DNA of 64,000 nucleotides from Cognatundibacterium squillarum. GTDB lineage: Bacteria; Pseudomonadota; Gammaproteobacteria; Burkholderiales; Burkholderiaceae_D. The stretch is from contig NZ_BMYU01000004.1 of the NCBI RefSeq assembly GCF_014652435.1, positions 310,001 to 374,000 of the forward strand, read 5' to 3'. The translations under genes were made by a program, and so were the position numbers. The notes under the pieces are model-generated. The model did not search any database, was not told the origin of the DNA, and worked only from the letters and a program-made list of their open reading frames with translations. Each line of letters opens with the position of its first letter. The first letter of the stretch is position 1. Positions 37,460 through 45,008 of this stretch are shown here, in pieces.

Positions 37460-37574
37460 TGGCCGTTTTTCGGGCTTTGCAGGGCTTTTCAGGCCTCTTC
37501 AGGAGTTTTCAGATTGTTTTCCTGGTCATGTATCTCTGAAGCGATTTCAGGGACTGACCAGTCAGGCGGATAAT

Positions 37575-37612
37575 AAAAAAGCGCTGCAGCCATTACAGGT
37601 CTGCAGCGCTTT
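37575..37612 (-). terminator. Terminator after the diiron/MBL-fold gene
   Basis: AAAGCGCTGCAG pairs with CTGCAGCGCTTT, and the minus strand continues with TTTTATTA. It lies 40 bases past the stop at 37652. Confidence 0.88.
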
Positions 37613-37651
37613 GCATTTCTTCCGCACATGCCGGATGGCATGAATCCGGAT

Positions 37652-38434
37652 TTATCCGCGATAACGGTAATGCTCCTGTGTGAACAGATCGATACCGCAT
37701 TGCAGGTTTTCTATCCAGTCCAGGAAAGCGTGAATCGCTTCGCGACCTTTGAAGTAGCGACCATGCTGCGGCACCAGCATATCCACATCCATTTCACGCA
37801 CCATTGCTGCCCAGTAACGGCAGACTTTATTCGACACCATATAGCGTTTATGAAAACCGCTCATGGTGTGCAGCGATGCCAGAAATTCTTCTTTGGTTTC
37901 AATCGGTTTTTCGATTTCATGCTCATCCACCATAGATGCGCCGACGTCACCGGAAAACAGAATTTTGGATTTGGTATCGTAAAACTGGAAATTACCTTCA
38001 GCGTGCAAAAAGTGCGCCGGTACCGCGTGGATGGTGGTGTCGCGTAAATGCACAGGCATACCCTCATCCGGAATGCCGATGATGCGGCCTTCTGCACGGT
38101 TCAGATTACAAAAGTGCGGCACAAAGCGTGACCACAGTTTGGAGACATACAGTTTGCACTCGGTGCTGAACAACCACTTGTCCAGCGCACCGATAATGTC
38201 CGGGTCCTGATGCGAAGCAAACAGATATTTCAGTTGTTGCTTCGGCAAATAGCGGTGCATTGATAACACCAGCGAGTTATAAGTCAGATGGCCGGATGGA
38301 TCAATCAGTGCACCCTCGCCGTCAGAGACCACCAGAAACTGATTGGCCTGGACAGCATGATCGGTAGCATCTTTAACGAGATCATTGAACATGATACAAA
38401 CGTGCTTACCATCGTTATACAGTTCGATTGCCAA
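37652..38434 (-). CDS. MBL-fold / ODP-type diiron protein
   Basis: A 260-residue protein of the oxygen-binding-diiron (ODP) branch of the metallo-beta-lactamase fold, as in flavodiiron proteins but without a flavodoxin domain. Metal-ligand candidates are HQDPD near residue 75, His in HAVPAHFLHAEGNFQFYD, Asp in ILFSGDVGASMVDEHE, and His in LVPQHGRYFKG. Standalone ODP proteins are linked to oxygen or NO sensing and reduction; the role here is unknown. It is monocistronic with its own terminator. Confidence 0.82.
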   Translation of the reverse strand: MAIELYNDGKHVCIMFNDLVKDATDHAVQANQFLVVSDGEGALIDPSGHLTYNSLVLSMHRYLPKQQLKYLFASHQDPDIIGALDKWLFSTECKLYVSKLWSRFVPHFCNLNRAEGRIIGIPDEGMPVHLRDTTIHAVPAHFLHAEGNFQFYDTKSKILFSGDVGASMVDEHEIEKPIETKEEFLASLHTMSGFHKRYMVSNKVCRYWAAMVREMDVDMLVPQHGRYFKGREAIHAFLDWIENLQCGIDLFTQEHYRYRG

Positions 38435-38613
38435 TGTTTTCTCCCGTTATGCTGTCATCCAAAATCGGACATCAGATTGTAACGAGCAGCGCCGTGAGGT
38501 TTCTTGACTTACATCAATCTGATGCATGGCACATAACACCACTTTCTGCATTTCCGGACAAATGGCAGCAAGTTATGCGAATTACACGACATTTCTGCGC
38601 TTTGCCAAGCGTC

Positions 38614-38647
38614 ATAAAAAACCCCGCAGCCACAGACTGCGGGGTCA
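38614..38647 (-). terminator. Terminator after the porin gene
   Basis: ACCCCGCAG pairs with CTGCGGGGT and the minus strand continues TTTTTATGAC. It lies about 22 bases past the stop at 38668. Confidence 0.9.
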
Positions 38648-38667
38648 GAACATTCTTTCAGAAATGC

Positions 38668-39828
38668 TCAGAATGTGCCTTGCAGTGATACCGATAACAC
38701 TCTGGAGTCACCGAAGAAAGGATAAGAGTAATGCGACTTATCTTTCGAAATATCGTACTGCACTTTCAACGCCATATTTTTCCGGAAATCCCAGCGCAGT
38801 GACAAATAATGCGAGCTGCGTGCTTCAATCGGCTCGGTCACCGTTGTGTACTGCGAATACGTGTACATCGGGGTCCATGCGCCATAGTTATAGCCAACGC
38901 CGATTAATGCGTATTTATAAATCGCGTTCAGACCGATTGCCGGATTCTTTTGTTCGAAGCGGTCAAGCTCGGTTTTGATCAGCCAGTTTTTATAATCCAT
39001 ATTGGCAGACAAACCGTAAATGCGCGTTGGCTGATCTTTCAGCAGATAGACGGTGCCGGCGACCGGATCATTTTGCGATACGGTTTCTTCATGCCGCATC
39101 ATCATTGCACGGACATCGAAAATACCGTTATTCACGGTAACCGATGCGCCGAGAATTTTTTTCCATGCATCATCGGTCGGCGTACCGTAATACAAACGGG
39201 TGTAATAAGCATTATTGCTTTGCGAATAGCTGCCGGTCCATGCTGTAGCAGTCATCGCCCAGTCTGACTGACCGAGCTGAGTACGGTAACTGACATTCGC
39301 ACCGTTATAGGCAAAAATCGGCCAGCCATACACATCCGGTGCCGGACGCACCCACGGATACGCATACCCGACATATAAATAATCACTGTAATAATACAAA
39401 GGAATACGGAAGCGCCCCGCCTGAAATGTCCATGCAGAATCTTCTGATGGTTGCCAGGTCAGATAGGCCCAGTCAACCGTCGGGCGCGAGCCCTGATTCG
39501 GGTTGTTGGCACGGGCAATGAACTGCGCAGTCGCGGAAAACGTACTGCTGAATTCTTTTTTAATCTGTACGCCGATCAGCGATTCCTGGTCAAACTGCCA
39601 GCCTTTTTCTTTTTCATACATGCCAGTGTATTCCCAGTTCTGAATAGAACACGGGCATTTGTACTGCATGTAATTCCACGGCGTAGAACTGCCAAGCGCA
39701 GAGCCACTGATCACTTTGGCACCCGTGATGTTGTAAAAACCGCTCAGCTTCAGCGAGCCCGATTCATCCAGATCAATTGCTGATGCCAGACCGGGCAGGA
39801 ATAACAAAGCACATACAAGCTTCTTCAT
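38668..39828 (-). CDS. Outer-membrane beta-barrel (porin-like) protein
   Basis: A 386-residue exported protein starting at ATG 39828, seven bases after AGGAGG. The signal peptide is MKKLVCALLFLPGLASA. The mature part alternates polar and hydrophobic residues rich in Tyr, Trp and Thr, and ends in Phe (SVSLQGTF), the hallmark of an outer-membrane beta-barrel. A Cys pair (KCPCS) near residue 58 is unusual for a porin. It follows the PstS-like gene by 29 bases and is probably its operon partner. The transported solute is unknown. Confidence 0.82.
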   Translation of the reverse strand: MKKLVCALLFLPGLASAIDLDESGSLKLSGFYNITGAKVISGSALGSSTPWNYMQYKCPCSIQNWEYTGMYEKEKGWQFDQESLIGVQIKKEFSSTFSATAQFIARANNPNQGSRPTVDWAYLTWQPSEDSAWTFQAGRFRIPLYYYSDYLYVGYAYPWVRPAPDVYGWPIFAYNGANVSYRTQLGQSDWAMTATAWTGSYSQSNNAYYTRLYYGTPTDDAWKKILGASVTVNNGIFDVRAMMMRHEETVSQNDPVAGTVYLLKDQPTRIYGLSANMDYKNWLIKTELDRFEQKNPAIGLNAIYKYALIGVGYNYGAWTPMYTYSQYTTVTEPIEARSSHYLSLRWDFRKNMALKVQYDISKDKSHYSYPFFGDSRVLSVSLQGTF

Positions 39829-39857
39829 AGTAATCCTCCTGACAATGCAGCTGATGG

Positions 39858-40268
39858 TCAAGGAACGACAGCGACGACTTTGACCGAATCATCCACACTG
39901 GCTTTATCTATATAAGCGATGGCATTCGGCGTCTCCGCCACGTATTTACGTGCCTCGGCTGGGGTCTTGAATTCTTTCGGCGGCTTGGCCTTACCTGTAA
40001 ATGTCAGTTTGGCCCAGATTGCGTGTACTTGTGACGGCTCTTTATCAAGTACTTTTTTATAAAACTCAGCTTTCAGCGGAGAAGTATCTGCCAGTTCCAC
40101 AGGCGCAAACAAACTGGAGCCTCCCAGATAGAATTGTGAAACCTGAGTCAGATATATTTTGGTCGCAGGATTGTCTTTGTTCACAATCAAAACCAGTTCC
40201 GCATGTGCCAGCGATGGCAGCATTGTTGCCAGCAACCCGCCGGAAATTAACCAATCACGCATTTTCAT
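39858..40268 (-). CDS. Small PstS-like periplasmic protein
   Basis: A 136-residue exported protein. ATG at 40268 follows GGGAGG; its signal peptide ends near LAHAE. The mature part (LVLIVNKDNPATKIYLTQVSQFYLGGSSLFAPVELAD ... AIAYIDKASVDDSVKVVAVV) matches the phosphate-binding PstS-like family in a short, one-lobe form, much shorter than true PstS (about 320-340 residues). No transport genes adjoin; instead a porin-like gene follows. Short PstS-like proteins paired with a barrel are seen in proteobacteria without a settled role. Confidence 0.78.
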   Translation of the reverse strand: MKMRDWLISGGLLATMLPSLAHAELVLIVNKDNPATKIYLTQVSQFYLGGSSLFAPVELADTSPLKAEFYKKVLDKEPSQVHAIWAKLTFTGKAKPPKEFKTPAEARKYVAETPNAIAYIDKASVDDSVKVVAVVP

Positions 40269-40381
40269 ACAGCGCCTCCCCGCCTGACGACAACAGCGAT
40301 GACCGATAATAATTTTCCGCACCACTGAACGTCGCAGAATCAGGATGCGGGAACGCTTGAATGCTCAGAATAGATTATCAG

Positions 40382-40660
40382 CATTTATTTCATCAATAGC
40401 CGCGAATGCGAGGTGCCGGGAAGCAGTGCGCGGCTGCTTAGAAGGAAAAACGGATTGCAAAGCAGTCCGCCTGCGAAGCGACTTCCACATAGTTGCGGAA
40501 GGATGCACTCAGCAGCACAGACTGGAGCCTGTGCAAGCGACGCAACAAAGCATTGTGCCCGGCACCTCCGTTTCCCGGTGGTTTTTCCTTTAGCCCGCAT
40601 CGTGATGCTGCTCGCGTTCCATGCTGGCTGCGCGCCAGCCAGCATTGCGTACAAATCTGC
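40382..40660. mobile_element. Decayed relative of the MITE at 26128, with an inserted segment
   Basis: Positions 40382-40432 (CATTTATTTCATCAATAGCC then GCGAGGTGCCGGGAAGCAGT) match the reverse complement of the right end of the intact element. Positions 40537-40577 (GACGCAACAAAGCATTGTGC, then CCCGGCACCTCCGTTTCCCG) match the next part. In the intact element these two blocks are directly adjacent; here about 105 bases lie between them. The second terminal repeat is not recognisable. The right boundary is approximate. Confidence 0.65.
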
Positions 40661-40887
40661 CCCAATGATATCTCTCAATAAATTCCGATTGACAGAGCCC
40701 CCCTGCACCAACCATCCCCTGAGTTCAATATAGATACAAACACGAACCAACTCCAAGACAAGCCCCATTTCCTGACAAAAAACAACAATTCATTCACACC
40801 GATGCCGCATTGTTGTTTTACTGTTCATGCGATGATACGCACGGATGCCCAAATGTCGTTACGCTGCGCCAGCAAATTGCCGCAAAA

Positions 40888-40920
40888 GAAAAAGCACCCG
40901 TAGCGGGTGCTTTTTCTTTT
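40888..40920. terminator. Terminator after metF
   Basis: AAAAGCACCCG pairs with CGGGTGCTTTT around TAG, with T-rich sequence following on both strands. It lies about 45 bases past the metF stop and terminates the leftward ahcY-holin-metF operon. Confidence 0.88.
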
Positions 40921-40964
40921 GTTACATCGACGCTGATGTTCGCTCAGTGAAAGCTGCTTCTTAC

Positions 40965-41801
40965 TTACTTGCCGGCCGTCAGACGATTCCAGATTTCGGT
41001 CGTGGCGATTGTCTGATTCAGCGAATAAAAATGCAGACCCGGTGCACCGCCTGCCAGCAGACGTTCACACATGTCGGTGACAACATCAAGACCGAAGGCT
41101 TTGATCGACGCAGTATCATCACCGAAGCTTTGCAGCTTCAGACGTACCCAGCGCGGAATCTCTGCGCCGCACATGTCGGAGAAACGCAGCAATTGTGAGC
41201 TGCTGGTGATCGGCATAATGCCCGGCACCACCGGCACATCCACGCCCTGCTTCTGCACTTCATCGACAAACTGGAAGTAAGCGTCGGCGTTGTAGAAATA
41301 CTGGGTAATTGCAGAGTTGGCACCGGCTTTGACTTTGCGTACAAAATTGTTCACGTCGTCTTGTGGCGAGCGCGCCTGCGGATGCATTTCCGGATATGCC
41401 GCCACTTCGATATGGAACCAGTCGCCGGTTTCGGCACGGATAAATTCCACCAGTTCATTTGCGTAGCGGAATTCTCCGCCCATACCGTAACCACTCGGGA
41501 AATCGCCGCGCAGTGCAACAACGCGACGAATACCGAAATTCTGGTACTGACGCAGAATCGCACCGATCGATTCTTTCGTACCGCCGATACAGGATAAATG
41601 CGGTGCAGCCTGCATCCCTTCACGCTGGATTTCGACCACGGTATCCAGTGTGCCTTGTTGTGTCGTACCGCCTGCACCAAAAGTCACAGAAAAATATTGC
41701 GGCTTCAGTTGCGCCAGCTTTGCACGTGTCACGCGCAGTTTTTCCGCACCTTCTGCTGTCTTTGGCGGGAAAAATTCAATACTGAAATTCGGGCTAGTCA
41801 T
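40965..41801 (-). CDS. metF: 5,10-methylenetetrahydrofolate reductase
   Basis: A FAD enzyme that makes 5-methyl-THF for methionine synthesis. The 278-residue TIM barrel has FSIEFFPPKTAEG at the start (catalytic Glu), SVTFGAGGTTQQGT, ALRGDFPSG (folate/FAD region), and ITQYFYNADAYFQFVD near 185. It starts with a four-base overlap (ATGA) with the holin-like gene and is the last gene of the SAH-controlled operon. Confidence 0.96.
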   Translation of the reverse strand: MTSPNFSIEFFPPKTAEGAEKLRVTRAKLAQLKPQYFSVTFGAGGTTQQGTLDTVVEIQREGMQAAPHLSCIGGTKESIGAILRQYQNFGIRRVVALRGDFPSGYGMGGEFRYANELVEFIRAETGDWFHIEVAAYPEMHPQARSPQDDVNNFVRKVKAGANSAITQYFYNADAYFQFVDEVQKQGVDVPVVPGIMPITSSSQLLRFSDMCGAEIPRWVRLKLQSFGDDTASIKAFGLDVVTDMCERLLAGGAPGLHFYSLNQTIATTEIWNRLTAGK

Positions 41802-42142
41802 GATTGCTCAAAAATTAAAGTCGACAATGTCCAGGAGATCACGCTGTATAACAATGCGCCGCCGGTAGCAGACCAGAATCCGGTGACATGGAAACCATCC
41901 ACCATATTCGCCACACCCCAGAACAGCAGGCCGTTAATCACGAAAATAAATAAACCCATGCTGAGCATGGTGACCGGCAAAGTCAGCAAGACCAGCAATG
42001 GCCGGATCACGGCATTCACCAGTCCCAGCACCAATGCCACCACCAGCGCGGTACCGAGTCCGTCGATTTGTACGGAATGCATCAGATACGGAATCGCCAG
42101 TAAGGCAATGGCATTGATCAGCCAGTTGGCTAACAAACGCAT
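41798..42142 (-). CDS. Phage-holin-4-like inner membrane protein
   Basis: A 114-residue protein with four predicted membrane helices (about 4-22, 28-50, 57-80 and 88-110). It belongs to the family called phage holin 4-like (PF04020 type; NAVIRPLLVLLTLPVT is typical). Despite the name there is no phage context. It is conserved between ahcY and metF in many betaproteobacteria, and its role is unknown. The ribosome site AGGAG lies directly after the ahcY terminator. Confidence 0.88.
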   Translation of the reverse strand: MRLLANWLINAIALLAIPYLMHSVQIDGLGTALVVALVLGLVNAVIRPLLVLLTLPVTMLSMGLFIFVINGLLFWGVANMVDGFHVTGFWSATGGALLYSVISWTLSTLIFEQS

Positions 42143-42157
42143 AACATCTCCTGAAAA

Positions 42158-42195
42158 AAACTCCCCGGTCTGACGAGCATGGCGGGGAGTTTTGC
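42158..42195 (-). terminator. Intra-operon terminator between ahcY and the holin-like gene
   Basis: On the minus strand ACTCCCCG pairs with CGGGGAGT around a ~18-base loop, followed by TTTTTT and then CAGGAG, the ribosome site of the next gene. It begins four bases after the ahcY stop. It probably sets a lower level for metF than for ahcY. Confidence 0.82.
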
Positions 42196-42198
42196 AGA

Positions 42199-43617
42199 TT
42201 AATAACGGTAGTGTTCAGGCTTGTACGGGCCTTCTTTTTTCACGCCGATATAGTTCGCCTGCTCTTCGGTCAGTTCAGTCAGCTGTGCGTTGAAGCGGGT
42301 CAGCTGCAGACGGGCTACTTTTTCATCCAGATGCTTCGGCAGCGTGTACACGCCGACCGGATAGTCTGCATTACGCTGGAACAGTTCGATCTGCGCCAGT
42401 GTCTGATTCGCGAAGCTGGAGCTCATCACATACGATGGGTGACCGGTTGCACAACCCAGATTTACCAGACGGCCTTCTGCCAGCAGAATGATACGTTTGC
42501 CGTTCGGGAAGATTACGTGATCGACTTGTGGTTTGATGTTTTCCCATGTGTACTGCTTCAGGGAAGCCACGTCGATTTCATTATCGAAGTGACCGATGTT
42601 GCAAACGATGGCCTGATCTTTCATGCGCAGCATGTTGTCATGTGTGATCACGTGGTAGTTACCGGTCGTGGTCACGAAGATGTCGCCGTGTTCTGCTGCG
42701 TAATCCATGGTTACCACGCGGTAACCTTCCATTGCTGCCTGCAGTGCGCAGATAGGATCGATTTCTGTAACCCAGACTTGCGCTGCCAGCGCGCGCAGAG
42801 CCTGTGCAGAACCCTTACCGACGTCACCGTAACCGCAAACCACAGCAACTTTACCGGCAACCATCACGTCAGTCGCACGTTTGATACCGTCAACCAGCGA
42901 TTCGCGGCAACCGTACAGATTATCGAATTTCGATTTGGTCACGGAATCGTTCACGTTGATTGCAGGGAACGCCAGTTTGCCGTCTTTATGCATTTGATAC
43001 AGACGATGCACGCCGGTAGTGGTTTCTTCGGTCACGCCTTTAATTTCAGCCAGACGTTTGGAATACCATTGCGGATCTTTGGCCAGATGTGCGCGGATAG
43101 AATTGAACAGGCAGACTTCTTCTTCGGAACCCGGTTTGTCCAGTACGGACAGATCGGTTTCAGCACGGGTACCCAGATGCAGCAACAGCGTTGCGTCGCC
43201 GCCGTCATCCAGAATCATGTTGGAGTAACCGCCGTCAGTCCATTCAAAAATGCGGTGGGTGAATTCCCAGTATTCATCCAGACTTTCGCCTTTGAATGCG
43301 AATACCGGTGTGCCGCCGGCAGCAATTGCTGCTGCGGCATGGTCTTGTGTGGAGTAAATATTGCAGGAAGCCCAGCGAACCTGCGCGCCCAGTGCGATCA
43401 GTGTTTCAATCAGCACAGCGGTCTGAATCGTCATGTGCAGGGAACCGGTGATACGCGCACCTTTCAGTGGCTGGGATGCAGCGAATTCTTTACGAATTGC
43501 CATCAGGCCCGGCATTTCGGTTTCAGCGATGCGAATTTCTTTACGGCCCCAGTCAGCCAGACTCAGGTCGGCAACCAGAAAATCCTGTTGGGTTTGTTGT
43601 GTTGTGGTGGCGTTCAT
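42199..43617 (-). CDS. ahcY: Adenosylhomocysteinase (SAH hydrolase)
   Basis: An NAD-dependent enzyme that splits S-adenosylhomocysteine to adenosine and homocysteine, relieving inhibition of methyltransferases. ATG at 43617 is preferred over GTG at 43620; AAGGAGGG lies upstream. The 472-residue protein has [17 protein letters not shown]-like start, the signature [16 protein letters not shown] (Rossmann loop), [27 protein letters not shown], and C-terminal [13 protein letters not shown] with the NAD-binding Lys-Tyr. An SAH riboswitch lies in its leader. Confidence 0.97.
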   Translation of the reverse strand: MNATTTQQTQQDFLVADLSLADWGRKEIRIAETEMPGLMAIRKEFAASQPLKGARITGSLHMTIQTAVLIETLIALGAQVRWASCNIYSTQDHAAAAIAAGGTPVFAFKGESLDEYWEFTHRIFEWTDGGYSNMILDDGGDATLLLHLGTRAETDLSVLDKPGSEEEVCLFNSIRAHLAKDPQWYSKRLAEIKGVTEETTTGVHRLYQMHKDGKLAFPAINVNDSVTKSKFDNLYGCRESLVDGIKRATDVMVAGKVAVVCGYGDVGKGSAQALRALAAQVWVTEIDPICALQAAMEGYRVVTMDYAAEHGDIFVTTTGNYHVITHDNMLRMKDQAIVCNIGHFDNEIDVASLKQYTWENIKPQVDHVIFPNGKRIILLAEGRLVNLGCATGHPSYVMSSSFANQTLAQIELFQRNADYPVGVYTLPKHLDEKVARLQLTRFNAQLTELTEEQANYIGVKKEGPYKPEHYRY

Positions 43618-43645
43618 CACGCCCTCCTTTCTGAAATGAAAAAAG

Positions 43646-43785
43646 TAACGTGAGCGCAGTTGAATTCGGTGATATCCGGAAAACAGATCAAGTGAGCCTC
43701 GGCCACATCAGAACTGCAGAAAACGGATCAGAGAAGTTTTTCCAAGCCTGGCAGGGCTGACCTGTCGCAACGCTCCTTGGAAAGA
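43646..43785 (-). promoter_or_regulatory. S-adenosylhomocysteine (SAH) riboswitch
   Basis: The ahcY leader, read on the minus strand, has CCAAGGAGCGTTGCGAC, then GCCAGGCTTGG closing the P1 stem (CCAAG with CTTGG), and about 84 bases later TGCGCTCACG. GAGCG can pair with CGCTC to form the expected pseudoknot. This matches the known SAH riboswitch consensus (RF01057 type), which turns ahcY on when SAH is high. The long insertion before the pseudoknot strand fits the variable P4 region. A TATACT -10 candidate lies just upstream near 43790. Confidence 0.85.
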
Positions 43786-43860
43786 CTGAAGTATAAACCA
43801 GCCTGCCGATTTCTGCACCTGTAGCGCATTGCGGTGCCGCGCTTTATTCTCCGTTAAGTT

Positions 43861-44337
43861 TCAGGCAACACCGTTATCCGGCAACAGTGATTTACCCATG
43901 CAAAGCGACAGATTGTTTTCTGTGTATTTTCCGAAGGCTGTAATCGCGGCATAGCCATGCTTACGGTAAAACGCGATGGCGCGCGGATTGGTATGCCGTA
44001 CTGCCAGACAAATCTGCTGATAACCCCATTGCAGTGCCTGCTGCTCCAGCCAGCCCAGTACTTGTGCTGCCACGCCGGTTTCACCCGGACGTGCATACAT
44101 GCGCTTAAGCTCCGCAACCTGCATACCGGCGGGGCGCAGGGCTGCACAAGCGAGTGGCATACCCTGCGGATTTCGCGCCACAACGAAGCAGGCACCGTCC
44201 TGCTGCACATCGCTGGCGCAAAAACTGCTCTGACCACTGTCACCGGTCAGCAGCACCAGCCGCGCCGATAACTCTGCCAGCAACAAACGTGCATCCGGAT
44301 GATCAGGCGATTCGGCTTGTATCAGAACGGGCAACAT
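43861..44337 (-). CDS. GNAT-family N-acetyltransferase
   Basis: A 158-residue acetyltransferase. ATG at 44337 (MLPVLIQAESPDHPDARLLL) was chosen because the longer ORF extends back through a terminator hairpin into apt. The acetyl-CoA-binding region is ELKRMYARPGETGVAAQVLGWLEQQA near 85-110, followed by CLAVRHTNPRAIAFYRKHGYAAI, typical of the GNAT C-terminal half. Substrate unknown. Confidence 0.82.
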   Translation of the reverse strand: MLPVLIQAESPDHPDARLLLAELSARLVLLTGDSGQSSFCASDVQQDGACFVVARNPQGMPLACAALRPAGMQVAELKRMYARPGETGVAAQVLGWLEQQALQWGYQQICLAVRHTNPRAIAFYRKHGYAAITAFGKYTENNLSLCMGKSLLPDNGVA

Positions 44338-44354
44338 AAACGGACTCCGGAAAA

Positions 44355-44385
44355 GAAAAACGGATGAGGGGAACTCATCCGTTTT
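44355..44385 (-). terminator. Terminator between apt and the GNAT gene
   Basis: AAAACGGATGAG pairs with CTCATCCGTTTT around a 5-base loop, and the minus strand continues TTCTTTTCC. It ends the apt transcript; the GNAT gene starts 18 bases later. Confidence 0.88.
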
Positions 44386-44431
44386 ACGCAAAATCAGTGC
44401 CAGCCTGACAAGGCCGCTGACGGTTTGCTGA

Positions 44432-44974
44432 TCAGTGACCGTCGAAATTGCAGATAGTGAAAAGTGGCAAGCCGCTGTCTTTGATGATGCGCGAACCGCC
44501 CAGTTCAGGCAGATCGACAATCACGGCACCTTCCACGACTTCCGCGCCCAGACGTTCCAGCAGTTTTTTGCCAGCCATCATCGTGCCGCCGGTCGCGATC
44601 AGATCGTCGATCAGTACAACGCGGTCACCTTTTTTGCACGCATCCGCATGCAGTTCCACCGTTGCGCTGCCGTATTCCAGTTCGTATTCTTCCGATACCG
44701 TGTGGAAAGGCAGTTTGCCTTTTTTACGAATCGGTACGAAACCCAGATTCAGTTCATAGGCCAGCACGGAGCCGATAATGAAGCCGCGCGCATCCAGACC
44801 GGCGATTACGTCGATTTTTTCGTCCATGTAGCGATGTACGAACATATCGATCAGAACACGGAATACCTTCGGGTTTTGCAGTAACGGGGTGATGTCACGG
44901 AACATCACGCCCTGCTGCGGCCAGTCAGGTACGGTACGGATATGCTGTTTGATGTACTCGGAGGGATTTAACAT
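44432..44974 (-). CDS. apt: Adenine phosphoribosyltransferase
   Basis: Salvages adenine to AMP using PRPP. The 180-residue length is typical. Motifs are [36 protein letters not shown], and the PRPP-binding loop [14 protein letters not shown] near residues 117-130. It lies next to ahcY's neighbourhood; SAH breakdown yields adenosine rather than adenine, so the functional link is loose. Confidence 0.96.
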   Translation of the reverse strand: MLNPSEYIKQHIRTVPDWPQQGVMFRDITPLLQNPKVFRVLIDMFVHRYMDEKIDVIAGLDARGFIIGSVLAYELNLGFVPIRKKGKLPFHTVSEEYELEYGSATVELHADACKKGDRVVLIDDLIATGGTMMAGKKLLERLGAEVVEGAVIVDLPELGGSRIIKDSGLPLFTICNFDGH

Positions 44975-45008
44975 CGCCTGAGGTCCTTCAGAATTTTACG
45001 ATAACCCG

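Larger units (their letters stand above)
37281..37651. other. 371-bp convergent intergenic region
   Basis: It holds repeat copy D (37375-37459), a stretch of T-rich repeats such as TTTTCAGG (37486-37512), and a terminator at 37575-37612 for the leftward gene. Nothing else is recognisable. Confidence 0.5.
40326..40964. other. 639-bp intergenic region with a decayed MITE
   Basis: Most of the left half is a degenerate mobile element (40382-40577 and probably on to about 40660). The rest (40660-40880) has no supported gene. A terminator for metF lies at 40888-40920. ORFs here are short, mutually contradictory and overlap the repeat, so I do not call any. Confidence 0.55.

Noticed and set aside
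37486-37530. Short tandem TTTTCAGG/TTTCAGG units as a mini-repeat array
   Set aside because: Only a few irregular units; they are probably T-rich sequence next to repeat copy D.
40385-40768. ORFs on both strands in the 40.3-40.9 kb gap
   Set aside because: They overlap the decayed MITE, conflict with one another and lack ribosome sites or recognisable domains.
41798-42142. Phage remnant suggested by the holin-like protein
   Set aside because: No other phage genes are near; the gene is a known neighbour of ahcY and metF.
42211-43653. 480-residue open frame opposite ahcY, and similar long opposite-strand frames at 13303-14355 and 24146-25258
   Set aside because: They lie wholly over well-supported genes, have His/Cys/Arg-rich compositions without domains, and arise from codon bias of the real gene.
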